A stretch of DNA of 8,505 nt from Oscillospiraceae bacterium (lineage in GTDB: Bacteria > Bacillota_A > Clostridia > Oscillospirales > Ruminococcaceae), in contig JAFWUX010000228.1 of assembly GCA_017523995.1 (NCBI GenBank), positions 1 to 8,505 of the forward strand. Reading direction: 5' to 3'. The notes below the pieces were generated by a model. That model was not told the DNA's origin and made no database searches. It saw only the letters and a list, made by a program, of their open reading frames with translations. The position numbers were made by a program, and so were the translations under genes. Positions 1 through 6,007 of the stretch are shown piece after piece. Each line of letters opens with the position of its first letter. Within the stretch, counting starts at the first letter, position 1.

Positions 1-34
1 GACGAAAGTGCGCTTCTTGTGTTATACTGTTCAT
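1..34 (-). CDS. Start of a leftward gene cut by the window edge (possible transposase)
   Basis: Only eleven codons are visible, reading MNSITQEAHFR from the ATG at 34-32. The start is well supported. AAGGAAG lies at 47-41, with eight bases between GGA and the ATG, and an extended -10 promoter lies about 45 bases upstream. The N-terminus reminds me of helix-turn-helix transposases common in Clostridia, which begin with a similar short polar stretch, but eleven residues cannot establish a family. The gene points the same way as the kinase operon and is separated from it by a terminator. An 11-bp inverted repeat covers its ribosome binding site (see 35-101), an arrangement known from some insertion sequences. 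That supports the transposase idea but does not prove it. It could equally be any small regulated gene. Confidence 0.5.
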   Translation of the reverse strand, partial: MNSITQEAHFR

Positions 35-101
35 AAACAACTTCCTTTTTGATATTGGTGTTTTGGTGGTACTTAACATTATATCATTTTGGAAGTTGTT
101 T
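35..101 (-). promoter_or_regulatory. Inverted repeat able to sequester the ribosome binding site of the edge gene
   Basis: On the minus strand AAACAACTTCC (101-91) is exactly complementary to GGAAGTTGTTT (45-35), which contains the Shine-Dalgarno sequence and stops one base before the ATG. Further in, TGATAT (86-81) pairs with ATATCA (55-50) across a 4x4 internal loop of A residues. That gives 17 base pairs in total and a 25-base loop. The upstream arm lies beyond the predicted start site of the gene's own promoter, so only RNA starting further upstream would carry both arms. Confidence 0.6.
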
Positions 102-106
102 TTCTA
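78..106 (-). promoter_or_regulatory. Predicted promoter of the edge gene
   Basis: Reading leftward, TGATATAAT (86-78) is a perfect extended -10. TAGAAA (106-101) sits 17 bases upstream and matches the -35 consensus at four of six positions. The start site would be near 71, giving a leader of about 36 bases. A second, weaker extended -10, TGATACAAT (134-126), lies further upstream. Confidence 0.55.
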
Positions 107-150
107 TTCCCTCTGTTACCTATCTATTGTATCATAACACAGCAGACAGC

Positions 151-187
151 AAAAAGCAAGCTGCGGCATGATTTCGCAGCTTGCTTT
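151..187 (-). terminator. Intrinsic terminator of the two-component operon
   Basis: A perfect 13-bp stem is formed by AAAGCAAGCTGCG (153-165 on the plus strand) and its complement at 175-187, with a nine-base loop. On the minus strand the stem runs into a T tract at 155-151. The kinase stop codon (188-186) overlaps the first arm, so the terminator starts where translation ends. It also insulates the edge gene from operon read-through. Confidence 0.9.
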
Positions 188-1181
188 ACACCGGCGACTG
201 ATAGAACCGGATATCAAATTGTGCGCCGTGCGGTTCAGCGTTCCGCACCTGAATGCTGCCGCCCTGCGCGGTAATGATCCTGCGGGCAAAGGCAAGCCCG
301 ATGCCGTATCCCGCCTTGGAAAAGGACGCCCCGCGATAGAACCGCTCAAAGATATGCGGCAGGTCCTCCTCGCGGATGCCGCTGCCGGAATCGGTGATCA
401 GGATGCCGGTGTAGATTGCATTCGCCTCCGCCTGCACGGTGATGCTGCCGCCCTCGGGGGTGTGCTCCATGCAGTTTTTCAGCAGATTGCAGAGCGCCTC
501 GGTGCAGTAGGGGAGATCGGCAGTGATATACGGATCGTCCGCGATCTCTACCTTGACCGCAATATCCTTCAAATCCAGCGCCACGGAGATCGGTTCCAGC
601 GCATCTGCGATGAGCGTGCGGCAGCTGAAGCGCGTCTTCTGGAATGTCACCGCGCCTGCATCAAGGCGGGAAAGCCCCAGCAGCGTCTCGATCATCCACT
701 GCATTCTCGCGAGCAGCGACTGCAGTTCCCGGAGATTTTCCGCCTGCTGCTCTCTGGGCAGATTTGGTTTGCGCATCATGTCCACAAGCAGGATCATGGC
801 GGTCAGCGGTGTGCGGAGCTGATGCGAGATATCCTCAAGCGACTCCTGCATAAAGCTGCGATCCTGCCGGAGTGCGGCATTCTGTTCGCGCAGCCGGACG
901 GTCATTTTGCTGATCTCGGATGCAAGGATGCCCAGTTCGCCCTCTGCGTAGGTATCAAAGGTGATCTGTTCGGCGCCGTGCAGAATGCTGCTGATCTCAT
1001 CGCAGAGCATTGTGATCTGCTTTTTGCGGCAGGACGCAAAATACGCACTGAGTGCAAAGGCAATCATTCCGGCAGCAAGCACGATCAGCGCCGCCGCCGG
1101 ATGCAGCAACCCGCAGAGCACAGCCGTCACCGCCAGCAGTGCGATCTTCAACGCGGTTTCGAGACCGCTGTAATCCTTCAT
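186..1181 (-). CDS. Membrane-bound sensor histidine kinase with almost no extracellular part
   Basis: This 331-residue protein is a two-component sensor kinase that autophosphorylates on histidine and passes the phosphate to the adjacent regulator. Two hydrophobic segments, about residues 9-27 and 29-49, are separated by only a few residues, so there is essentially no periplasmic-type sensor domain. A linker follows (about 50-108), then the HisKA segment with the phosphoacceptor H120 in SHQLRTP. The ATPase domain shows the N box around N236 (LLKNCMEHTPEGG), D264 in ITDSGSGI, the F box HIFERFYRG and the G2 box GYGIGLAFAR. All catalytic motifs are present, so it should be active. Its start codon overlaps the regulator's stop as ATGA, which implies translational coupling. 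The Shine-Dalgarno sequence is weak (AAGG ten bases upstream), consistent with coupling. The stimulus is unknown; such compact kinases often sense through the membrane or a partner protein. Confidence 0.93.
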   Translation of the reverse strand: MKDYSGLETALKIALLAVTAVLCGLLHPAAALIVLAAGMIAFALSAYFASCRKKQITMLCDEISSILHGAEQITFDTYAEGELGILASEISKMTVRLREQNAALRQDRSFMQESLEDISHQLRTPLTAMILLVDMMRKPNLPREQQAENLRELQSLLARMQWMIETLLGLSRLDAGAVTFQKTRFSCRTLIADALEPISVALDLKDIAVKVEIADDPYITADLPYCTEALCNLLKNCMEHTPEGGSITVQAEANAIYTGILITDSGSGIREEDLPHIFERFYRGASFSKAGYGIGLAFARRIITAQGGSIQVRNAEPHGAQFDIRFYQSPV

Positions 1182-1852
1182 TGCTCCGCCGCCTTGTAGC
1201 CCATGCCGCGCACGGTCCGGATGATCTGCGGGTTCTGCGGATCATCCTCGATTTTTTCGCGCAGGCGCTTCATATAGACATTGAGTGTGTTATCCGAGAC
1301 AAGCTCGCTCGAGACCGACCACAGCTCGTCGATGAGGCGGTCGCGCGTCATGAGCTGACCTTTGTTTGTCAGGAGTATCAGCAGCAGACGGTATTCGAGC
1401 GCGGAGAGAAACAGCTCGGTGCCGTCCTTCATGACGGTGCCCTTTGAGGGATCAAGCGTGAGGTTGCGGCAGGAGATGGTCTGACTGCCGCGCTGCGTCC
1501 GGCGCATGGCGTTTTTCATGCGCGCAATCAGCTCGCGCGGACGGAACGGCTTATTGATATAATCATCTGCCCCGACCTCGAATCCCGCGACGGTGCAGGC
1601 TTCATCGGCAGATGCGGTCAGAAAGATCACCGGTGTATCCGACTGCGCCTTGATCGCCGCGCAGACGGAAAACCCGTTTCCGTCCTGCAAAGAGACATCA
1701 AGCAGGGCACAGTCAAAGGGGCGCTCAGCAAAGCGTGCAAGCCCGTCCGTCTGACCGGCTGCATGCGTGACCTGATAGCCCTCGGATGTCAGAAACCGGA
1801 TGAGTGTGCGCGCAAGCTGTTCGTCATCTTCCACGAGCAGGATATTCGGCAT
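1178..1852 (-). CDS. OmpR/PhoB-family response regulator
   Basis: This DNA-binding response regulator is the partner of the downstream histidine kinase. Counting from the chosen start, the receiver domain (about 1-115) has acidic-pocket residues E8, D9 and D10, phosphoacceptor D52 in LLDVSLQDG, T79 and K101 in NKPFRPREL. The winged-helix domain (about 125-224) includes the helix DNTLNVYMKRLREKI and ends in the usual IRTVRGMGYK. Length (224 residues) and motifs are typical of the family. I chose the ATG at 1852 over the in-frame ATG at 1870. GAAGGGAA lies eight bases upstream of 1852, and the predicted promoter would start RNA near 1879, which removes the Shine-Dalgarno sequence of the earlier ATG. 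It is the first gene of a two-gene operon. The target genes are unknown. The divergent xylanase is an obvious candidate, but that is inference. Confidence 0.93.
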   Translation of the reverse strand: MPNILLVEDDEQLARTLIRFLTSEGYQVTHAAGQTDGLARFAERPFDCALLDVSLQDGNGFSVCAAIKAQSDTPVIFLTASADEACTVAGFEVGADDYINKPFRPRELIARMKNAMRRTQRGSQTISCRNLTLDPSKGTVMKDGTELFLSALEYRLLLILLTNKGQLMTRDRLIDELWSVSSELVSDNTLNVYMKRLREKIEDDPQNPQIIRTVRGMGYKAAEQ

Positions 1853-1885
1853 CTTGACACTTCCCTTCATTCATCGTTACCCTTT

Positions 1886-1914
1886 ATTATACCATATTTT
1901 TCTCCAAAGCACAA
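1886..1914 (-). promoter_or_regulatory. Promoter of the two-component operon
   Basis: On the minus strand TATAAT (1891-1886) is preceded by TGG, a perfect extended -10. TTGTGC (1914-1909) lies 17 bases upstream as a weak -35. The predicted start is near 1879, which favours the ATG at 1852 as the regulator's start. Confidence 0.65.
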
Positions 1915-1936
1915 CCGGTTTTGAAGTTTGGAAATT

Positions 1937-1962
1937 AGAAATGAGAAAATAGAAATGAGAAA
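1937..1962. repeat. Short tandem direct repeat
   Basis: AGAAATGAGAAA occurs exactly at 1937-1948 and 1951-1962, a 14-base period. It sits in an A-rich stretch upstream of the operon promoter. No function is evident. Confidence 0.7.
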
Positions 1963-1969
1963 TTGCGGT

Positions 1970-2040
1970 ATCCGCTGCGCGGATGATTTTATAAATGGTT
2001 CTCCGGCAGCTATGGAAAATCGGATGCAGGCACTATCCGC
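1970..2040 (+). repeat. Two degenerate palindromic elements preceding the 80-bp repeat array
   Basis: ATCCGC-TGC-GCGGAT (1970-1984) is a perfect 6-bp hairpin followed by GATTTTATAAA, which resembles the GATTGATTCATAAAC that follows the palindrome in the main array. CGGAT-N9-ATCCG (2021-2039) is a second hairpin whose loop contains GCAGGCACT, resembling the array's GCGGGCACT. These look like decayed members of the same family. The arm sequences differ from the main array while base pairing is kept. Confidence 0.55.
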
Positions 2041-2043
2041 TAA

Positions 2044-2387
2044 GATTGATTCATAAACAGAAGATGAAACCAGCAGACACAAATCAGACCTTTAGCAAAT
2101 TGGAGGCGGGCACTGCCCGCGATTGATTCATAAACGCATGATGAAACCAGCAGACACAAAACAGACCTTTAGCAAATTGGAGGCGGGCACTGCCCGTTGC
2201 GATTGATTCATAAACACATAATGAAGAAAGCAAACACAAAACATACCTTTAGCAATATGGAAGCGGGCACTGCCCGCCGCAAAATGGATGCAGGCACAGC
2301 CAACTGTGATTGATTCTTGAACATATGATGAAACCAGCAGACACAAAACAGACCTTTAGCAAATTGGAGGCGGGCACTGCCCGCCGC
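2044..2387 (+). repeat. Four tandem copies of a roughly 80-bp palindromic repeat
   Basis: Copies are at 2044-2120 (77 bp), 2121-2200 (80), 2201-2280 (80) and 2308-2387 (80). A 27-base fragment of the repeat's later part (2281-2307) lies before the last copy. Each unit begins GATTGATTC, continues with ATGAAACCAGCAGACAC and CCTTTAGCAAATTGG (or close variants), and ends in GCGGGCACTGCCCGC, a perfect 7-bp inverted repeat around one base (6 bp with an ACT loop). The third copy is the most diverged. The 80-bp period is not a multiple of three and no continuous reading frame runs through, so this is non-coding. The array fills most of the space between the two-component operon and the xylanase. Confidence 0.9.
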
Positions 2388-2423
2388 AATAATTGCAAAT
2401 TTTGCGATGTTTCTCGTTTTTCA

Positions 2424-2466
2424 TTGACTTTTTGCAGATTCTGTGATATGATATAGGTGGTATAAT
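2424..2466 (+). promoter_or_regulatory. Xylanase promoter region with two candidate -10 elements
   Basis: TTGACT (2424-2429) is separated by 17 bases from TATGAT (2447-2452), which carries the extended -10 TG at 2444-2445. This is a near-consensus promoter with a start near 2459. A second extended -10, TGGTATAAT (2458-2466), could start RNA near 2473 but lacks a good -35. Confidence 0.7.
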
Positions 2467-2493
2467 ATTGTTTTATACCGCAATATTGTTTTA
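2459..2493 (+). promoter_or_regulatory. Operator-like or leader-hairpin repeats before the xylanase
   Basis: GGTATAA (2459-2465) and TTATACC (2473-2479) form a perfect 7-bp inverted repeat with a seven-base spacer. In the same stretch AATATTGTTTTA occurs exactly twice (2464-2475 and 2482-2493), with an 18-base period. The second copy touches the Shine-Dalgarno sequence AAGGGGAG (2493-2500) and contains the palindrome CAATATTG with the preceding base. This could be a binding site for a regulator. If RNA starts at 2459, it could instead be a 5'-terminal stem-loop. Confidence 0.45.
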
Positions 2494-2508
2494 AGGGGAG
2501 TATGAAAG

Positions 2509-5500
2509 ATGAAAGGAACGAAACTTTGCAGCGCAATCAGCGCTGCGGCTGTTCTGTGCAGTGCAATGTCTGTATTACCGGTACAGACTGCCTATGCAGA
2601 ACCGGTCGAACTGTTCTCGGATGATTTCGAGGACGGCAATTCCTGCGGCTGGGCGTCTCACGGCGACGCAGCAACCGTCTCGCTGACAACCGATCAGGCG
2701 CACAGCGGAAAAACCAGTATGTTTATCACAGACCGTGAACAGGACTGGCAGGGTGCGGAATGCAGCAAGGTCGGCTATTTCTATGCCGGTGAAAGCTATT
2801 CCTGCTCGATGTGGTTCTACTATGATGATGCATCCGCGAATGCATCCCAGACCTTCCAGCTTGGCTACAAATATGTCCAGAACGGTGAGACGCGCTACGG
2901 CAGCGTCGGACAGGTCAATGCGGAAAAGGGCGAGTGGAGCGAGCTGAAAGCGAATGTCACGTTCCCTGCGGACTGCACCGGCATCACGCTCTATACCCAG
3001 TGCAGCGACACGGATCTGCCGAATTACATCGACGACTGCACCGCGACCGGCGAAAAGCATGAGGGCAGCGATGCAGAAGGCTTCTCCTATGATTTCGATG
3101 ACGGCAAGGTCGCTGACTGGTACGGCAGATCCTGCGATATCAAAGTCTCGGATAAAATGGCGCACAGCGGCGATTATTCGCTCTACACGAGCAACCGCTC
3201 CGATCTCTGGATGAGCCCCGCCGTGGACTGCACGCTCTACTGCAAGCAGGGCGGATACTATTCGTTCTCCTGCTGGGTTGCCTATGACGGCGAGAACTGG
3301 ACCGATACCGCATCGTTCCAGAGCTACCTGATGTACAATCTCGGCGGCACAATGCAGTATATGAATCTCGCGGACGAGACAACCGCAAGAGGCGAGTGGG
3401 TACAGATCTCCACACGCTACACAATCCCCGAGGGCGCAACGAATATCGCATTTTATGTGCAGCCGAAGTGGTCGAGCAACCCGTCCGATCAGGACCTCAA
3501 GATCGACTTCTATATTGATGATGTCGAATGCAAGGCGCTTGCAGAGCCGGAGATCGAATCCGACCTTGCAAACCTCAAGGATACCTACAAAGATCAGTTC
3601 AAGCTCGGCTGTGCAGGCACAGTCTCCGAGATGACGCCGAAAGCGGCACAGGATATTGTCAAAAAGCATTTCAACTCGTTCACGTTCGGCAATGAGCTGA
3701 AACCGGAATCACTGCTCGATCAGACCAAGACGGCTGCATCCGGCAGCGAAACCGATGTTGTGGTATCGCTCAAGGGCGCAGAAAAGCTCTTTGACTTTGC
3801 AAGAGAGAACAAGCTGCCGGTGCGCGGTCATACGCTGGTATGGCACAGCCAGACGCCGGACTGGTTCTTCCGCAAGGGCTACAAGGCAGGCGGCGAGTGG
3901 GCATCCCGCGAGACGATGCTCAAACGTATGGAGAATTACATCAAGGCAGTGTTTGCCGCGATTGAGAAGGATTATTCCGATATCGACTTCTACTGCTGGG
4001 ACGTTGTCAACGAGGCATTCCTCGATGACGGTTCCTACCGCAAGCCCGGCTCGACCGAGGAGAATGACGCATACTCCCCGTGGATCAAGACAATCGGCGA
4101 GGATTACATCACCTATGCATTCCGCTATGCACGGCAGTATGCGCCGAAGGGCACAAAGCTGTTCTACAATGACTTCAACGAGTACACCCCTGCAAAGCGC
4201 GACGCGATCATCAAGATGGTCAAGGGACTGCAGGAGGAAAAACTGATCGACGGCATCGGTATGCAGTCGCATCTGCAGATGAGCTCCCCGACAAAGGAAG
4301 GCTATGCAGAAGCACTGAAGATGTACGGCGATCTCGGACTTGAAGTGCAGGTCACCGAGCTTGATATCAACAACAAGAGCAATTCCCGCTCCTCGCAGCT
4401 TGATCTTGCACAGCGTTACCGCGATATCATGAACGCAATCCTCGATGCGAAAAAGGCAGGCACCAATGTCACGGCGGTTGTGATCTGGGGCATCACCGAT
4501 GCAACGAGCTGGATCGGCGGCTATCCGGTGCTCTTTGATGAGGATTACCACGCAAAGCCCTCGTTCTATGCTGTGCTCGATCCTTCCAAGGCGATCCAGA
4601 CTGTTCAGAACAAGGATGCGATCATTTCTGAGAACGCATCCGGCGATGCGGGTGCATTTGATTTGCAGGCAGCAGCGGCAATCGGCAATGCAGGCTCGTT
4701 CAAGTCGGTTTACAATGCTGAAAAAGGTCTGGTGATTTCCGTTACCGCAGCAAAGGCGGGCGATCTCGCCGTGATGTTCGACGGCACGAAGAAAGCGCTG
4801 AAATCTTTGAGCGCAGGCGAAACCTATCAGTTTAGTCTTGCGGCATCCGGTGCAAAAGCCGGTTCGCTCTATAATTTTGATATCGCAATCGGCGACACCT
4901 GCTGGAACAGCATGTCCGGCACACTCTCCGATGAAAACGCCGGTACGCTGACGATTGCAAAGGCTCCGGTCTGCGCCGAGGCTGCATCCGGCACCCCGAA
5001 GATCGACGGCGAGATTGACGCAGTCTGGGCGAACGCTGAAAAGCTCGCGGTCAATAACTTCCAGATGGGCAAAAAGGGCACCAATGCAGAGGGTACTGCG
5101 CGCGTGCTCTGGGATAACAATAACATCTATGTGCTGGTTGAGGTCACCGATCCGAACGGCATGCATGCTTCCAGCGTGAACCACTACGAATGCGATACTG
5201 TTGAGGTTTTCGTGGACGGCAACAATCAGAAGACCACCGCATATCAGCAGGATGATATCCAGTGCCGTGTCGGCTATGACAACAGCAAAACCGTCTCCGA
5301 TAATCACACGGTTGAGGATTACACCGCTGCGGCGGTCAAAGGCTCGAACGGCTATATCGTCGAGCTTGCGATTCCGGCACAGGGCGTGAAGTACACATCC
5401 GGCGGCACGATTGGCTTTGATGTTCAGATCAACGATGATGCAGGCACCGGCGAGCGTGCCGGCGTCACCAACTGGAGCGGCGACAAATCCGGCATGGGCT

Positions 5501-5754
5501 ATACCGATACCCATTGCTTCGGTGTCCTGAAGCTCACCGGCGATGCACCGGCGCTCAAGGGCGATGTCAATCTGGACGGTCAGGTTGATGTTTCCGATGC
5601 AGTTCTGCTTTGCCGCTTTGCTGCTGAGGATAAGACCGCGGCCATCAAGGAGCAGGGCAAATCCAACGGTGAGGTTGACGGCAAAGCCGGTCTCTCCGCC
5701 GATGACGCTATCATGATTTTGAAGTACATCGCAAAACTTGTGAAGTCTCTTTGA
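2509..5754 (+). CDS. Cellulosomal GH10 endo-xylanase with CBM22-like, CBM9-like and dockerin modules
   Basis: This 1081-residue secreted enzyme cleaves internal beta-1,4 bonds of xylan and docks onto a cellulosome scaffold. A signal peptide ends near AYA|EP (residues 28-32). Two CBM22-like (CBM_4_9) modules follow at about 34-180 and 191-343. The GH10 barrel spans about 349-692, with RGHTLVWHSQTPDW (439-452), acid/base E502 in WDVVNEAF, H588, nucleophile E617 in VTELDI and WGITDATSW (660-668). Residues 700-818 are an unassigned module. A CBM9-like module spans about 820-1009. The C-terminal dockerin (about 1017-1078) has a perfect first calcium loop (D1019, N1021, D1023, D1027, D1030) and a variant second loop (E1055, D1057, S1063, D1066) as in R. 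flavefaciens-type dockerins. The family's usual Glu before the NxxK motif is G394 here, while N395 and K398 are kept. AAGGGGAG eight bases upstream fixes the start. The gene is monocistronic, with two terminators after it. The function is secure from the motifs; the exact carbohydrate-binding families are less so. Confidence 0.97.
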   Translation: MKGTKLCSAISAAAVLCSAMSVLPVQTAYAEPVELFSDDFEDGNSCGWASHGDAATVSLTTDQAHSGKTSMFITDREQDWQGAECSKVGYFYAGESYSCSMWFYYDDASANASQTFQLGYKYVQNGETRYGSVGQVNAEKGEWSELKANVTFPADCTGITLYTQCSDTDLPNYIDDCTATGEKHEGSDAEGFSYDFDDGKVADWYGRSCDIKVSDKMAHSGDYSLYTSNRSDLWMSPAVDCTLYCKQGGYYSFSCWVAYDGENWTDTASFQSYLMYNLGGTMQYMNLADETTARGEWVQISTRYTIPEGATNIAFYVQPKWSSNPSDQDLKIDFYIDDVECKALAEPEIESDLANLKDTYKDQFKLGCAGTVSEMTPKAAQDIVKKHFNSFTFGNELKPESLLDQTKTAASGSETDVVVSLKGAEKLFDFARENKLPVRGHTLVWHSQTPDWFFRKGYKAGGEWASRETMLKRMENYIKAVFAAIEKDYSDIDFYCWDVVNEAFLDDGSYRKPGSTEENDAYSPWIKTIGEDYITYAFRYARQYAPKGTKLFYNDFNEYTPAKRDAIIKMVKGLQEEKLIDGIGMQSHLQMSSPTKEGYAEALKMYGDLGLEVQVTELDINNKSNSRSSQLDLAQRYRDIMNAILDAKKAGTNVTAVVIWGITDATSWIGGYPVLFDEDYHAKPSFYAVLDPSKAIQTVQNKDAIISENASGDAGAFDLQAAAAIGNAGSFKSVYNAEKGLVISVTAAKAGDLAVMFDGTKKALKSLSAGETYQFSLAASGAKAGSLYNFDIAIGDTCWNSMSGTLSDENAGTLTIAKAPVCAEAASGTPKIDGEIDAVWANAEKLAVNNFQMGKKGTNAEGTARVLWDNNNIYVLVEVTDPNGMHASSVNHYECDTVEVFVDGNNQKTTAYQQDDIQCRVGYDNSKTVSDNHTVEDYTAAAVKGSNGYIVELAIPAQGVKYTSGGTIGFDVQINDDAGTGERAGVTNWSGDKSGMGYTDTHCFGVLKLTGDAPALKGDVNLDGQVDVSDAVLLCRFAAEDKTAAIKEQGKSNGEVDGKAGLSADDAIMILKYIAKLVKSL

Positions 5755-5796
5755 TTTCCGTGCACAGAAAGAGGATCGCTTCGCGATGATCCATAA

Positions 5797-5809
5797 TGGG
5801 TGCTGCCCA
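5797..5809. repeat. Small palindrome downstream of the xylanase
   Basis: TGGGTGCTGCCCA is a short imperfect palindrome followed by AGACCCCGTTTTT. It has the same G-run, short loop, C-run design as the other intergenic palindromes here. Termination is conceivable, but the stem is only four base pairs. Confidence 0.35.
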
Positions 5810-5831
5810 GACCCCGTTTTTAGCTGAGAAA

Positions 5832-5875
5832 GCGCATGAAGTCACACAGTTGCGTGACTTCATGCGCGTGTTTTT
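5832..5875 (+). terminator. First intrinsic terminator after the xylanase
   Basis: GCGCATGAAGTCAC (5832-5845) pairs perfectly over 14 bp with 5854-5867 around an eight-base loop, and is followed by GTGTTTTT. It is 77 bases beyond the xylanase stop and is a strong Rho-independent terminator. Confidence 0.92.
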
Positions 5876-5878
5876 GCG

Positions 5879-5915
5879 AACGCAGTAGATTTGATCTGCT
5901 GCGTTTTCTTTTTAT
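5879..5915 (+). terminator. Second intrinsic terminator in tandem
   Basis: AACGCAGTAGAT (5879-5890) pairs with ATCTGCTGCGTT (5894-5905) over 12 bp, including one U-G wobble, around a TTG loop. TTCTTTTTAT follows. It lies only a few bases after the first terminator's T tract, giving a double stop between the xylanase and the thioredoxin-like gene. Confidence 0.85.
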
Positions 5916-5933
5916 GATTTTATGCAACTTTCA

Positions 5934-5961
5934 TATAATTATCACAATCGAATGGTAGAAT
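5934..5961 (+). promoter_or_regulatory. Candidate promoter of the thioredoxin-like gene
   Basis: Two -10 candidates are visible: a perfect TATAAT at 5934-5939 with only a weak -35 (TTTATG, 5911-5916), and an extended TGGTAGAAT at 5953-5961. Both lie downstream of the double terminator, so the gene needs its own promoter. I cannot choose between them. Confidence 0.4.
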
Positions 5962-6007
5962 AGCACCAAAGATAAAACCATCACAACCGGAAACGAGGAA
6001 ATAATAT

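Noticed and set aside
168..1199. Rightward frame of 343 codons opposite the histidine kinase
   Set aside because: The minus-strand kinase has all family motifs. This frame overlaps it fully and looks like nothing known.
1868..1870. Upstream ATG as the response regulator start
   Set aside because: The predicted transcript begins only about nine bases before it, leaving no Shine-Dalgarno sequence, while the ATG at 1852 has a good one and starts the canonical receiver sequence.
2044..2387. CRISPR array
   Set aside because: Units are about 80 bp and contiguous, without unique spacers, and no cas gene is nearby.
2044..2387. Integron attC (VCR-like) sites
   Set aside because: Each repeat has a palindrome, but there are no gene cassettes between copies, no integrase and no core-site pattern I can identify.
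2128..2536. Short leftward frames running through the 80-bp repeats
   Set aside because: The repeat length is not a multiple of three, so the frames change register between copies, and the peptides only translate the repeats.
2575..3669. Second long antisense frame (364 codons) opposite the carbohydrate-binding modules
   Set aside because: Same codon-bias shadow; no recognisable domain.
3709..5514. Long open frame on the strand opposite the xylanase (601 codons)
   Set aside because: It is antisense to a gene with intact catalytic motifs throughout. Long antisense frames are common in GC-rich, strongly codon-biased genes, and the protein resembles no family.
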